From Halolamina sediminis (lineage in GTDB: Archaea; Halobacteriota; Halobacteria; Halobacteriales; Haloferacaceae): DNA of 64,000 bases. Position numbers and translations under genes: made by a program. Of the stretch, positions 1-8,033 are shown piece by piece. The notes beneath the pieces were generated by a model. It searched no databases, had not been told where the DNA came from, and saw only the letters and a list, made by a program, of their open reading frames with translations. The stretch lies in the NCBI RefSeq assembly GCF_001282785.1, contig NZ_CVUA01000001.1, forward strand, positions 2,108,001 through 2,172,000, in the 5' to 3' direction. Each line of letters starts with the position of its first letter. Position 1 is the stretch's first letter.

Positions 1-783
1 GCCGGTCTCGTCGCGGAGCTCGAACACGGTCGGGCCGCCGGTCTGTCGCGCGCTGACGACCTCGCCCTCGATCCGGACTTCCTCGCCGACGCGGTCGGAA
101 AGCTCGCCGATGTCGCGGCGGGTCGGCTCCTCGGGCTCGGCGCCCGCGGGGGTCTCCTCGGTGTCGGCTTCCGCCGGATCGGCGTCGACGGGCTCGCTCT
201 CCGAAGATTCGTCTTCGGCGTAGTCGGCCTCGTCAGGCTCGGTCTCGGAATCGGCGGACTCCGCCGCCGCTTCGTCGACGGCCTGCGTCGCCGCCTCGGC
301 ACCGCTGCCGTCGGTCTCGGCCGGAGCGGACTCCTCGTCCTCCCCGGTCGTCGCTTCTACGTCCCGCTCACGCCCGTTTCCCTCTTCGACCTCCTCCTCG
401 TCATCCTCGGGGAGCAGCTCCTCGGTCCCGTCCTGAATCAGCGTCCCGCGGAACTCGCGATCGGCCTGTCGGATCGAGGAGGTCAGGTCGACGTTCCCGT
501 TGTCACGAACGTTCTTCACCTGTACGAAGACGGTGTCGCCGGCCTCCCAGTCGAGGCTCTCGAGGCGGCCGTCCAGCTCGGAGCGGTGGAGCAGCCCCGT
601 GACGTTCGACGAGAGGTCGACGAACACGCCGAAGTCGGCGTAGCCGTCGACGACGCCGCGGTAGAAGCGGTTCTCGACGAGCTGGTCCGGGCTGTTGCCG
701 CGGAACTCGAAAACGACGTCCTCTTCGTGTGACTGGCAGATGTGGCCCTCGGTGTCGGCGCCACAGATGATACAGTTGCCCAT
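1..783 (-). CDS. S1/OB-fold nucleic-acid-binding protein, probably DHH (RecJ-like) family; C-terminus outside window
   Basis: Only the first 261 codons are present; the frame is open to the left edge. The protein starts MGNCIICG with a small Cys/His zinc-binding motif (CIIC, then C and H near residues 16-19), followed by an S1 RNA-binding domain at about residues 35-105 (YRGVVDGYADFGVFVDLSS). Next comes a long Asp/Glu/Ala-rich linker (about 125-220), then the start of a second OB-fold (VRIEGEVVSARQTGGPTVFEL). This order is known from haloarchaeal proteins in which a DHH phosphoesterase domain follows the OB-fold; that domain would lie outside the window, so the DHH assignment is inference. 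The ATG at 781-783 is the natural start because the zinc motif follows directly. Confidence 0.75.
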   Translation of the reverse strand, partial: MGNCIICGADTEGHICQSHEEDVVFEFRGNSPDQLVENRFYRGVVDGYADFGVFVDLSSNVTGLLHRSELDGRLESLDWEAGDTVFVQVKNVRDNGNVDLTSSIRQADREFRGTLIQDGTEELLPEDDEEEVEEGNGRERDVEATTGEDEESAPAETDGSGAEAATQAVDEAAAESADSETEPDEADYAEDESSESEPVDADPAEADTEETPAGAEPEEPTRRDIGELSDRVGEEVRIEGEVVSARQTGGPTVFELRDETG

Positions 784-855
784 TTGTGAGGACAAACTCG
801 GTCCGCCCTAAAGGCGTTGTCGAAAACAACTGCGATCGACCGGAACGGCCCCGAC

Positions 856-1455
856 TCAGAGCCCCGCGGCCGCGAATCCCCCGTAGCCGTAGCCGAACAG
901 GATGACCGCCGGCAGCGCCGCCGCGACCGCCGCCCGCGGGATCGAGGTCTGGTGCCGGACCGCGGTGCCGACGACGAGCAACGCCGCCCCGTACAGACAG
1001 CAGCCCACCCGCAGCGGCGCCCACGGCACGGCGGTCAGCAGACAGGGTGCGGTCGCGTACGCGATGACCTGTACCGTCTCGCTCACGCCGCCGCGGTCCG
1101 GCGCTAGCAGCGACAGCCCCACCGTCTCGATCGCCGCCGAGAGGTGAAACGCCGCCGGCGCGAGGAACAGTCCGACCCCAAGCAGCACCAGCACGGCGCC
1201 CAGCCCGCTCCCGAGCCCGAACGGGGGTGTCACGCCGCCGGTCTCGAAGGTGGGCATGTCGCCGGTCGCCAGTCGGCCGGCGACGGCACCCAGCGCCACG
1301 AGTACGCCGAAGACCAGCCCCGGCGCCTGATCCGCGGGCGCGATCCCGTTTCGGAAGAACCGTCGCGGCCGGACGAGTACCTCCGCCCACGCGCGAGCGA
1401 GCGCTCGTGGCCCGCGGTCGCGGCCACCCTCCGGGCTCCCGATCCACTGGGTCAT
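856..1455 (-). CDS. Yip1-family integral membrane protein
   Basis: About 199 residues with a short hydrophilic N-terminus containing RPRRFFRN, a motif typical of Yip1-domain proteins just before the membrane region. About five hydrophobic helices follow (for example LVFGVLVALGAVAG, LGAVLVLLGVGLFLAP, CLLTAVPWAPLRVG, AVAAALPAVILFGYGYG). The start at 1455 (MTQWIGSP) is preferred over longer in-frame starts because the upstream extension reads into the 3' end of thymidine kinase. The specific function of prokaryotic Yip1 proteins is not established; the family call rests on hydropathy pattern and the RRFF motif. Confidence 0.7.
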   Translation of the reverse strand: MTQWIGSPEGGRDRGPRALARAWAEVLVRPRRFFRNGIAPADQAPGLVFGVLVALGAVAGRLATGDMPTFETGGVTPPFGLGSGLGAVLVLLGVGLFLAPAAFHLSAAIETVGLSLLAPDRGGVSETVQVIAYATAPCLLTAVPWAPLRVGCCLYGAALLVVGTAVRHQTSIPRAAVAAALPAVILFGYGYGGFAAAGL

Positions 1456-1483
1456 CCGTGTGTTCCCGTTCGGTCGGTCATTC

Positions 1484-2071
1484 TCAGTCGGTCCTGAGCG
1501 TGTGGCAACTCCGACACCGTGCCTCGTAGGACTCCTCGGCGCCGACGACGATCGTGTCGTCGTCGACGTGTGCGGGCTCACCGTCGACCAGCCGCTGGTT
1601 CCGGGTCGCCGGCTCGCCACAGACGGTACAGATTGCCTGTAGCTTGTCGACGTACTCCGCGATCGCCATTAGCTCCGGCAGTGGTGTGAACGGCTCGCCC
1701 CGGAACGTGATGTCGGTCCCGGAGACGATCACCCGCCGGCCGTCGTTGGCGAGCACGTTACAGACGTTGACGAGGTCGCGGTCGAAGAAGTTCGCCTCGT
1801 CGATCGCGACCACCTCCTCGCCGTTGAGGTACTCCTGCAGTTCCCACACCCCGTCGCCGACGTTGTCGATCACCCGCGCGTCCCACTGGCGCCCCTCGTG
1901 GGAGCCGATGGTGGTCTCGCCGTACCGATCGTCGATGGCCGGAGTGAACGCCGCCACGTCCTGCCCGGCGATCTCCGCGCGTCGCAGGCGCCGCAGCAGC
2001 TCCTCGGTCTTCCCCGAGAACATCGACCCGGCGATCACCTCGACGAAGCCGCTCCCGGTGATCTCGTGCAT
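1484..2071 (-). CDS. tdk: Thymidine kinase (type II, TK1-like)
   Basis: Phosphorylates thymidine to dTMP with ATP in nucleoside salvage. The 195-residue product has the P-loop GSMFSGKT at residues 15-22, the Walker B-like VAIDEANFFD around residue 85, and paired cysteines CTVC and CRSC in the C-terminal part that form the zinc-binding lasso of TK1-type enzymes. Length matches the family. The ATG at 2071 is chosen because the P-loop begins 15 residues later, as usual. It precedes the Yip1-like gene by under 30 bases and is probably co-transcribed with it. Downstream of ipk many haloarchaea carry other genes, so this may mark a synteny break (inference). Confidence 0.92.
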   Translation of the reverse strand: MHEITGSGFVEVIAGSMFSGKTEELLRRLRRAEIAGQDVAAFTPAIDDRYGETTIGSHEGRQWDARVIDNVGDGVWELQEYLNGEEVVAIDEANFFDRDLVNVCNVLANDGRRVIVSGTDITFRGEPFTPLPELMAIAEYVDKLQAICTVCGEPATRNQRLVDGEPAHVDDDTIVVGAEESYEARCRSCHTLRTD

Positions 2072-2118
2072 GGTCGAAGCCGGGCATGGGAGGGGTAAAG
2101 GGTTGCCGAACGACTCCC

Positions 2119-2198
2119 GCCCGCGGATCGTCGTCCCGGGGCGGTTGTCCGTCACCGCCCGCGGATCGTCGCACCGGGCCTACTGCCGCCCGCAGATC
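2119..2198. repeat. Left cluster of ipk 3'-end repeat units
   Basis: A motif close to gcccgcggatcgtcgtcccg occurs at 2119-2140 and 2157-2178, with a truncated copy from 2188. From 2157 the period is 31 bases and each unit contains the complement of an ipk-like stop codon context. The 50 bases 2149-2198 match 2975-3024 at 43 of 50 positions by manual alignment. The cluster lies just beyond the stop codon of the PIN-domain gene, so together with the right cluster it brackets the toxin-antitoxin pair. Confidence 0.85.
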
Positions 2199-2203
2199 AC
2201 CGG

Positions 2204-2683
2204 CTACTCGCTCGACCTGTCCCGGAGCATCTCGATCCCGTGGTCCACGACCGCGTCGGTGACGAACAGACTCGTCTCCGTCTGCAGCGATCGCATCGAC
2301 TCGACCGCCTGCTCCTCGGTCAGTTCGCCACGGTTGAACGCGAGTGCGACGACGCCGATCGAACCGTGTACGCCGACGCCTGATTCCTTCGCTGCCTCCC
2401 TCGCCGTCAGATCGTCGGTCAGGAGAACGGCGTCACGACCCGTCGCGACCGCCAGTGCGGCCGTTTCACCCTCGTCTAGCCCAGTGCCGAACTTCCGTTC
2501 GTCCGTTTCGGCGACGACCAGTTCGAACTCGAGTTTCTCGAACCCTTGTGGAACGCCTCCGGCTTCCAGTTCGCCTCGAACGGTCTCCGGGACGTACAGT
2601 TCGTCGACGGTTCCCAGAAGCTCTATCGCGTCGATCTCGGCCAAGTGGATGATGGGGCCGGCGTCGGCGACGGCGACGATCAC
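2204..2683 (-). CDS. PIN-domain nuclease, VapC-like toxin (DUF3368 type)
   Basis: 159 residues. The first strand carries the PIN acidic residue in VAVADAGPIIHLAEI (Asp7); further conserved acids are in LDEGETAALA (around 70) and VLLTDDLTAREAA (around 90), the pattern of the Mg-dependent PIN ribonuclease site. The C-terminal region resembles the DUF3368 subgroup. Its start overlaps the stop of the upstream small gene by four bases, the usual antitoxin-toxin arrangement. The role as toxin is inferred from family and pairing; RNA target unknown. The pair is bracketed by copies of the ipk 3' end, suggesting insertion or duplication at that site. Confidence 0.8.
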   Translation of the reverse strand: MIVAVADAGPIIHLAEIDAIELLGTVDELYVPETVRGELEAGGVPQGFEKLEFELVVAETDERKFGTGLDEGETAALAVATGRDAVLLTDDLTAREAAKESGVGVHGSIGVVALAFNRGELTEEQAVESMRSLQTETSLFVTDAVVDHGIEMLRDRSSE

Positions 2684-2931
2684 GCCGTCGAGCCCCAGCG
2701 CACGTCCTCTTCGACCGCTTCTGCCTCCCGCTCGACCCGTCGGAGTCGTTCCTCACCGACAGCTTCGAGCGCTTCGGCTCGCGGTATCTCCCCACTCAGG
2801 TACCGGGAGACGACGAGGTCGAACCACATGTCCTCGACCCCGCGCTCCAGCGCCTGCTCGAAGACTTCCGACTCGGGAACGCCGCGCTCGTCGGCGATCT
2901 CCCGAACGCGCTCGGTGAGGTCCGCAGCCAT
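2680..2931 (-). CDS. Small antitoxin-like protein partnering the PIN toxin
   Basis: 83 residues, acidic, predicted mostly helical: MAADLTERVREIADERGV then SEVFEQALERGVEDMWFDLVVSRYLSGEI and an AEALEAVG segment. This layout (short N-terminal DNA-binding-like segment, then a segment ending in a Leu-Ser-Gly-Glu-Ile turn and Arg-Ala-Glu-Ala) is common in VapB/UPF0175-like partners of DUF3368 PIN proteins. It is the first gene of the pair and overlaps the toxin by four bases. A TATA-like cacttaac element lies at about 2954-2961, roughly 25 bases upstream of the ATG. Family assignment is by pattern and context only. Confidence 0.7.
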   Translation of the reverse strand: MAADLTERVREIADERGVPESEVFEQALERGVEDMWFDLVVSRYLSGEIPRAEALEAVGEERLRRVEREAEAVEEDVRWGSTA

Positions 2932-2974
2932 GGGGACAGATTCGTCGCTAAGACACTTAACTGTCCGGCCGTGG

Positions 2975-3035
2975 CCGTCACCGTCCGCAGATCGTCGTCC
3001 CAGGCCTACTGCCGCCCGCGGACCGTCGTCCCCGG
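2975..3035. repeat. Right cluster of ipk 3'-end repeat units
   Basis: Two units with 31-base spacing, at 2983-3004 and 3014-3035. The second overlaps the coding 3' end of ipk, encoding its last residues GTTVRGRQ and stop. The coding copy is therefore the probable source of the family, and the other copies lie outside ipk on both sides of the toxin-antitoxin genes. Confidence 0.85.
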
Positions 3036-3767
3036 CTGCTCGCCCGCGAGGAACGCCCCGATGCTCTCGGGGCCGAACACCGACGCCGGCGCGCCGAGAT
3101 CGAGCAGTTGCCGCACCTTCGCGGCCATCCCGCCGGTCACGTCGGCGTCGGCGTCACTCCCGCCCAGCGCGTCGGCGGCGTCATCGAACGCGGTGATCTC
3201 GGGGATCACCTCGTCCTCCACGTCGAGCACGCCCGGCACCGTCGAACAGAGGCCGATGCGCTCGGCGGCGAGGTGCGCCGCGGCGGTCGTGACGATCTCG
3301 TCGCCGGAGAGCACCGTCACGCCCTCTCCCGCCGTCGCGATCACGTCGCCGTGGAGGACGGGGACGAACCCCTCCTCCAGCATCGTCGCCGCTTGGTTCA
3401 TCGGCAGGTCGAGCTCGCCGCCGGCGTCCCGAGCCCCCGCGGAGAGCGGGTGGACCGGAAGCGCGGGCACCCCGCGCTCGTGGAGTCGGGAGAGCACGAA
3501 CTGATTGAGCGTCTTCATCGCGCTGTGAATCGCGATCGCGTCCGTGGCGTCGCCGCTCCCGTCGGTCGTGGTGACGCCCGCCTCGCTGGCGTGGTGGTGG
3601 CCGAAGCTCCCGCCGCCGTGGACGAGCACCAGTTCGGACACATCGCCGTTCTCAATCGCATCCGCGACCGCGTCGGCCGCCGCGTCGAGCGCTTCGCCGT
3701 CCAGCGTCTCCGCGCGGTCCTTCTCGGTGATCACCGAGCCGCCGAGCTTGAGGATCGTCGGGCTCAT
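3006..3767 (-). CDS. ipk: Isopentenyl phosphate kinase
   Basis: Phosphorylates isopentenyl phosphate to isopentenyl diphosphate in the archaeal mevalonate pathway, feeding isoprenoid lipid synthesis. The 253-residue protein has the amino-acid-kinase fold signatures: KLGGSVITEKD at residues 7-17 (ATP-binding Lys and Gly-Gly) and HGGGSFGHHHA around 50-60, including the His that distinguishes IPK from other kinases of the superfamily, and VLSGDEIVTTAA further on. Its ATG overlaps the stop of mevalonate kinase by four bases, so the two act in one transcription unit. The last codons form one copy of the 31-base repeat found around the adjacent PIN gene pair. Confidence 0.95.
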   Translation of the reverse strand: MSPTILKLGGSVITEKDRAETLDGEALDAAADAVADAIENGDVSELVLVHGGGSFGHHHASEAGVTTTDGSGDATDAIAIHSAMKTLNQFVLSRLHERGVPALPVHPLSAGARDAGGELDLPMNQAATMLEEGFVPVLHGDVIATAGEGVTVLSGDEIVTTAAAHLAAERIGLCSTVPGVLDVEDEVIPEITAFDDAADALGGSDADADVTGGMAAKVRQLLDLGAPASVFGPESIGAFLAGEQPGTTVRGRQ

Positions 3768-4777
3768 TCCTCCGCACGCACCCCCTCGGTCGCGAGTTCG
3801 GCGCGGAACGCCTGCTCACAGCCCGGCGAGTACTCCAGCGCCCGCCGGGTGGCCTGCGTGCGATCGAGAGCGACGATGCAGCCGCCGCCGCCCGCACCCG
3901 TCAGTTTCGCGCCCTCCGCTTCTGCCTCGCGGGCGGACCAGACCATCCGGTCCAGCGAGCGCGAGGAGACGCCCAGCGCCGACAGCAGCCCGTGGTTGAA
4001 GTCCATCAGGTTGCCGAGTTCGTCGAGCAACACGGGGCTGGGCTCCTCGCCGGGCTCGGCCTCGGCCAGTAGCTGCTCGCCCTCGCGGGTCAGGTCGCCG
4101 ATCGTCTCGACGGTGTCGGCGGCGAACTCGTACTCCTCCTTGAGCGCGCGAACGCCGGCCACCAGTTCGCCCGTGTCGCCCGCGCCGCCGTCGTAGCCGA
4201 TGACGAGGGGGAGTTCGGGCGCCTCGATCGGGCGCGTGTCGTCGCCCTCGACGCGGACCGCGCCGCCCATCGCCGAGCAGTACGTGTCCGCACGGGAGGC
4301 TTCCCCGCCTTGCACGGTCGATTCGGCCTGATACGCGCGGTCGGCGAGCTCCTCGGGGTCGATCGACTCGCCACGCGAGCGCACCGCGGCGTCGATCGCG
4401 GCGACGACAACCGCGGCGGAAGAGCCCAGCCCGCCGCCCAGCGGGATGTCGCTCTCGATGGTCACGTCGAACCCCGCCTCGGGGTCGTCCAGCGCGTCGC
4501 GGGCCTGCCCCAACGCCTCGTCGACGTAGCCGGTCGCGGCTTCGACCAGCGTCGAGGGGACGTCTACGTCGGGCTGCTCGTCGGCGTCGTTTCCCCACTC
4601 CACGGTGAACCCGTCGAGGGTGAGCTCGTCGGCCTCGACGCGGACGCGGTGGTCGTCGCGTGGCTCGACGCTCACCCGTGCCCGGCGCTCGATCGCGCAG
4701 GGCACCGCAGGCTCGCCGTACACCACGGCGTGCTCCCCGAACAGGTACACCTTGCCGGGGGCGCTCGAAGTCGTCAT
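3764..4777 (-). CDS. mvk: Mevalonate kinase
   Basis: ATP-dependent phosphorylation of mevalonate, the entry to the lower isoprenoid pathway. The 337-residue product is a GHMP kinase: N-terminal SAPGKVYLFGEHAVVYGEPA, the ATP loop PLGGGLGSSAAVVVA near residue 110, and the C-terminal KLTGAGGGGCIVAL. The start at 4777 (MTTSSAPGK) places the first motif at the expected distance; longer readings enter the cupin gene. It overlaps ipk by four bases. In many haloarchaea it directly follows rps2; here the cupin gene and a non-coding repeat element separate the two. Confidence 0.95.
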   Translation of the reverse strand: MTTSSAPGKVYLFGEHAVVYGEPAVPCAIERRARVSVEPRDDHRVRVEADELTLDGFTVEWGNDADEQPDVDVPSTLVEAATGYVDEALGQARDALDDPEAGFDVTIESDIPLGGGLGSSAAVVVAAIDAAVRSRGESIDPEELADRAYQAESTVQGGEASRADTYCSAMGGAVRVEGDDTRPIEAPELPLVIGYDGGAGDTGELVAGVRALKEEYEFAADTVETIGDLTREGEQLLAEAEPGEEPSPVLLDELGNLMDFNHGLLSALGVSSRSLDRMVWSAREAEAEGAKLTGAGGGGCIVALDRTQATRRALEYSPGCEQAFRAELATEGVRAEE

Positions 4778-4818
4778 GTCCGAACGCTCGCTCTCGATCG
4801 TTACAGTCGTTCCGACTG

Positions 4819-5196
4819 CTACTCGTCGGGCTCGTAGGCGTGCACGTCGCCGTCGGCCTGCGGCGCGCCGACGGCCAGCACCTCCGCGGCCCCCTCGGCG
4901 TCGTCGGAGCAGTACGTCCGGTGGGGGCTCTCGGGCTCGGCCGCGAACAGCTCGTCGGCGCCCACTTCGAACGTCCCCTCGGGTGTCTCGACCTCGATCG
5001 CCCCCGAGAGCACGTAGAACGCCTCCTCCTGCTCGTCGTGGTAGTGGTACGCCAGCGGAATCTCCTCGCCCGGCTCGACGCTGTAGCGGTTGAGAGCTAC
5101 CTGCGTCAGTCCCGCGGCCTCGGTCAGCCGTCGGAGTTCGCACGGTCGGTCGGGGGCCGGCTCCACGTCTTGTGTTCGCACGGTTCGATAGCCCAT
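4819..5196 (-). CDS. Cupin-domain protein
   Basis: 125 residues forming one cupin barrel. Motif 1 is visible as YHYHDEQEEAFYVLSGAIEV (metal-binding His-x-His, then Glu and the conserved Gly), and motif 2 as ADELFAAEPESPHRTYC with a His in the usual place. Such small cupins bind a divalent metal, but substrate cannot be read from the sequence. Starts MGYRTVRTQDVE at 5196. It sits 41 bases before mevalonate kinase on the same strand but is preceded by the non-coding element, so it probably has its own promoter. Confidence 0.82.
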   Translation of the reverse strand: MGYRTVRTQDVEPAPDRPCELRRLTEAAGLTQVALNRYSVEPGEEIPLAYHYHDEQEEAFYVLSGAIEVETPEGTFEVGADELFAAEPESPHRTYCSDDAEGAAEVLAVGAPQADGDVHAYEPDE

Positions 5197-5857
5197 GGGT
5201 GTACCTGTATGAGAGTCAGGAAAAGCCCGTCGTCGGCGTGGTTGGACGGTACGGTAGCCTGATTGTTGGGTGCTGAGACAGCAACCACACGGCAGCAGCA
5301 ACTCGAGGCTAGACCACTTGTAACCGCCCCGCCCCGCACAGCCCACAGACCTCCCCAGCCGACTCCTTCCCTCGCTTCGCTCGGTCACTCGTCCTCCGAG
5401 GGAGCGGAGCTCCCTCGTGCCCTCGTTCGGTTCACTCACGAGGACCTCGCGCGCTCGTTCGCGCACGGAGGCGTCGTGCGGGCGATCCACGCGTCGCCCG
5501 CACTGCCAGCGAGACCGCCGGTCTCGCCCTGCTCACGTCGCGCGCCGACAGCCACAGCGGTAGCGGTGGACGCCTCGCGCTCGCCAGCGGTCGGCGAGCG
5601 CGGGGGGAGGGGTGGGGACTCGGTGCTGCGCCGAACCTCGTGTTCGGCGCACTGCGGTCGCAAGTGGTCGACGATCGAGTTGCTGTTGCGGTTGCTGTCT
5701 CAGTCGCCAACAATCGAGTTGCTGTCTCAGTTCCCAATGAACGAGGAGCTACCCACACGAACGAGTGCGATTCACGAAACCCAGCCGAGACCTCGGCAGA
5801 CGACACGGCGCCGCCGCTACCCGGACAGAACTGAACGCAGAAAGGATCTCGACGGGC
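5197..5857. other. 661-base gene-free interval holding repeat element A
   Basis: No convincing gene. Open frames across this stretch on both strands are shadow frames with unnatural Arg/Ser/Pro-rich composition, and one extends the cupin frame upstream without need. Most of the interval is the inverted-repeat element at 5273-5730. The remainder, 5197-5272 and 5731-5857, is the cupin upstream region and the region just 3' of rps2. Confidence 0.7.
5273..5730. mobile_element. Non-coding inverted-repeat element, copy A (MITE-like)
   Basis: The left end begins ctgagacagcaac and continues to gcagcagcaactcga and gaccacttg; the right end read on the other strand begins ctgagacagcaac (twice, ending at 5730 and at 5703) and continues gcaacagcaactcga and gaccacttg. 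That gives an imperfect terminal inverted repeat of roughly 45 bases. The interior holds hairpins, including a 9-bp stem with a 3-base loop at 5397-5417 and a 9-bp stem at 5577-5601. A core (about 5440-5560) with tcacgaggacctcgcgcgct and gctcacgtcgcgcgccgac is shared with copy B at 17.4-18.0 kb. No transposase is encoded. Whether it moves is unknown. Confidence 0.7.
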
Positions 5858-6616
5858 CTACAGCCCGGCCTCGAAGTCTTCGAGGGCGTAGCTGGGCTCG
5901 GCGCCGCGGCGGTCCAGCGTCTCGTTGGCCAGCAGCCAGTAGACCACCGACAGCGCGCGTCGACCCTTGTTGTTGGTCGGGATGACCAGGTCGACGTTCG
6001 AGACGGCGTTGTTCGAGTCACACATGGCGATGACGGGGATGCCGACCGTGATGGCCTCCTTCACCGCCTGCGCGTCGCCGATCGGGTCCGTGACGACCAC
6101 GACGTCCGGCTCGATGTAGCCGTCGTACTTCGGGTTGGTCAGCGTGCCCGGGATGAACCGGCCCGTGCGGGCGCGGGCGCCGATGGCGTCCGCGAACTTC
6201 TCCGCCGGGAACCGACCGTACTGCCGCGAGGAGGTGACGAGCACCTGCTCGGGGTCGTAGTTGGAAAGGAACTCCGCCGCGGTCCGGATGCGGCCGTCGG
6301 TCTGGCTCACGTCGAGGACGTACAGCCCGTCGTCCCGGACGCGGTGGATGAACCGCTCCATGTCCTTGGTCTTCTGCTGGGTCCCGATGTGGACCCCAGC
6401 GGAGAGGTAGTCCTCGACGGGAATGAGGAGGTCTGCTTCCTCCTCGTCCGGCATGACGTTCTCGTCGAACCGGGACTCCTCTTCCTCGGCCTCGTCGGCC
6501 TGTGCTGTTTCTGCCTCGGCGTCCGAGGCGGGCTCTGCCGCCGCGTCGGAGTCGGCGACCTCGTCGGCCACGTCCTCCTCGGCGGGTTCTGTGTCGTCGT
6601 TCTCGCTTTCGCTCAT
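5858..6616 (-). CDS. rps2: Small ribosomal subunit protein uS2
   Basis: 252 residues. An acidic, alanine-rich N-terminal extension of about 60 residues, typical of haloarchaeal S2, precedes the conserved body: [52 protein letters not shown], and the C-terminal IVIPTN-like [20 protein letters not shown]. Part of the 30S subunit. It overlaps the stop of enolase's frame region by four bases at its start, so it belongs to the rpl18e-rpl13-rps9-rpoN-rpoK-eno-rps2 operon. Confidence 0.96.
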   Translation of the reverse strand: MSESENDDTEPAEEDVADEVADSDAAAEPASDAEAETAQADEAEEEESRFDENVMPDEEEADLLIPVEDYLSAGVHIGTQQKTKDMERFIHRVRDDGLYVLDVSQTDGRIRTAAEFLSNYDPEQVLVTSSRQYGRFPAEKFADAIGARARTGRFIPGTLTNPKYDGYIEPDVVVVTDPIGDAQAVKEAITVGIPVIAMCDSNNAVSNVDLVIPTNNKGRRALSVVYWLLANETLDRRGAEPSYALEDFEAGL

Positions 6617-7860
6617 ACAGCGTCCTCCGCGATGCGGATGAGTTCGTTGAGTTTGGCGGTTCGCTCGCCCCCGACGGTGCCCGTCTTGATGAACGGCGCG
6701 CCGGTCGCGACGGCGAGGTGTGCGATCGTCGTGTCCTCGGTCTCCCCCGAACGGTGGGAGATCACGGGCGTGAACCCGTTGCGGCTCGCGGTCTCGATGG
6801 CGTCGACCGCCAGCGAGAGCGTCCCGATCTGGTTCGGCTTGATCAGGATGCTGTTGCCCGCGCCCCGCTCGATACCCTGCTGGAGTCGCTCGGTGTTAGT
6901 GACGAACAGGTCGTCCCCACACAGGAGCGTCTCCTCTGCTCGCGGGCTTCGCCCGCTCGCGTTCGAGGCGCTCCGCGCCTCGCTACCGACTCGGTCGGTG
7001 AGTTCGGCGAACCCCTCGAAGTCGTTCTCCTCTACGGGGTCCTCGACGTACGCGAGGTCGTACTCCGCGACCAGTTCGGCCACGTAGTCGACCTGCTCTG
7101 CGGGGCTTCGGCTCCGGTCGCCGTACTGGTAGGCGTCGCCGTCCCAGAGCTCCGAGGCCGCGATGTCGAGACCGAACTCGATCTCGAACCCGACGTCCTC
7201 GGCGACCTGCTCACAGGCCGTCGCGACGATCTCGAACGCCTCGCTGTCGTCGATCGACGGCGCCCACGCGCCCTCGTCACCTTTCGCGGCGGGGATGCCG
7301 CGCTCGGTGAGGAGCTCGCCCACGGTCTCGTGGACCGCGGCGTTTGCGAAGGCCGCCTCCGCGACGGAGGGAGCCCCGACCGGCGCCGCGAGGAACTCCT
7401 GGATGTGGGTCGCGTCGGCGGCGTGCTCGCCGCCGCCCACGACGTTGCCCAGCGGCACCGGGAAGTTGTCCCCCCGGAACGTGCCGCCGAGATGTTGGTA
7501 CAGCGGCGCCCCGAGCACGTCGGCGCCGGCCTTGGCGGCCGCCATCGAGATGGCGACCGCGCTGTTGGCGCCGATCTCCGAGAAGTCCTCGGTGCCGTCG
7601 GCGCCGCGCAGCGCGGCGTCGACCTCGCGCTGGTTCCCCGCGTGGACCTCCTCCACGAGTCGGGGGACTGCGTGCTTCCGGGCCGCGGCGATCGCCTCGC
7701 CGGGCGGGAGCTCGACGGCCTCGTGCTCGCCGGTGCTGGCCCCGGATGGGGCGGCCGCGCGGCCGAAGCCGCCCGACCGCGTCAGCACGTCGGCCTCGAC
7801 CGTGGGGTTGCCACGGGAGTCGAGCACGCGCCGGAGCGAGACGCCGCTGATGCGCGTCAT
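6613..7860 (-). CDS. eno: Enolase (phosphopyruvate hydratase) carrying an in-frame palindromic insert
   Basis: Interconverts 2-phosphoglycerate and phosphoenolpyruvate in glycolysis/gluconeogenesis. 415 residues. Recognisable: [15 protein letters not shown] near the N-terminus, the catalytic loop [27 protein letters not shown], metal ligand regions [14 protein letters not shown] and CGDDLFVTN, catalytic Lys in [10 protein letters not shown] and [16 protein letters not shown]. Between the second and third metal-ligand strands the protein contains an extra hydrophilic Ser/Ala/Arg stretch ([18 protein letters not shown]) encoded by DNA that is almost entirely hairpins. That segment is an apparent in-frame insertion in a surface turn; flanking catalytic residues are intact, so activity is probably kept. 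Confidence 0.95.
   Translation of the reverse strand: MTRISGVSLRRVLDSRGNPTVEADVLTRSGGFGRAAAPSGASTGEHEAVELPPGEAIAAARKHAVPRLVEEVHAGNQREVDAALRGADGTEDFSEIGANSAVAISMAAAKAGADVLGAPLYQHLGGTFRGDNFPVPLGNVVGGGEHAADATHIQEFLAAPVGAPSVAEAAFANAAVHETVGELLTERGIPAAKGDEGAWAPSIDDSEAFEIVATACEQVAEDVGFEIEFGLDIAASELWDGDAYQYGDRSRSPAEQVDYVAELVAEYDLAYVEDPVEENDFEGFAELTDRVGSEARSASNASGRSPRAEETLLCGDDLFVTNTERLQQGIERGAGNSILIKPNQIGTLSLAVDAIETASRNGFTPVISHRSGETEDTTIAHLAVATGAPFIKTGTVGGERTAKLNELIRIAEDAV
6942..6982. repeat. Paired hairpins inside eno
   Basis: Two perfect stem-loops inside the coding sequence: gcgggc-ttc-gcccgc at 6942-6956 and cgaggcgc-tcc-gcgcctcg at 6964-6982, separated by seven bases, both with three-base loops. 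They encode the extra Ser/Ala/Arg-rich loop of enolase. The architecture is the same as the hairpin pairs at 17.83-17.90, 36.48-36.53 and 54.52-54.55 kb. Confidence 0.8.
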
Positions 7861-8033
7861 TTGCCCTCCCGTCGAACGGTGAACGGCAGGACACCGGCGT
7901 CGTACTCCTGTGCCGCGATGAGGTACGGTTCGGTGCGATCAGTCTCCACGAGTACCGGCGCGCCGTAGGACAACTGCAGCGCTCGGGCGCCGATGATGCG
8001 GGCTTTCTCGTACCGATTGAACTCCGTGCTCAT
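7857..8033 (-). CDS. rpoK: DNA-directed RNA polymerase subunit Rpo6 (K)
   Basis: 58 residues, short but unmistakable: [20 protein letters not shown] then [10 protein letters not shown], and the closing [20 protein letters not shown]. This is the archaeal homologue of Rpb6, which helps assemble and stabilise the RNA polymerase clamp. It overlaps the eno start by four bases and the rpoN stop by four bases, so the three genes are tightly coupled. Confidence 0.95.
   Translation of the reverse strand: MSTEFNRYEKARIIGARALQLSYGAPVLVETDRTEPYLIAAQEYDAGVLPFTVRREGK

Noticed and set aside
5263-5985. 240-residue plus-strand reading frame across element A
   Set aside because: Composition is Arg/Pro/Thr-rich with no domain, it crosses inverted repeats and overlaps the rps2 3' end antisense. 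It is a GC-driven shadow frame.
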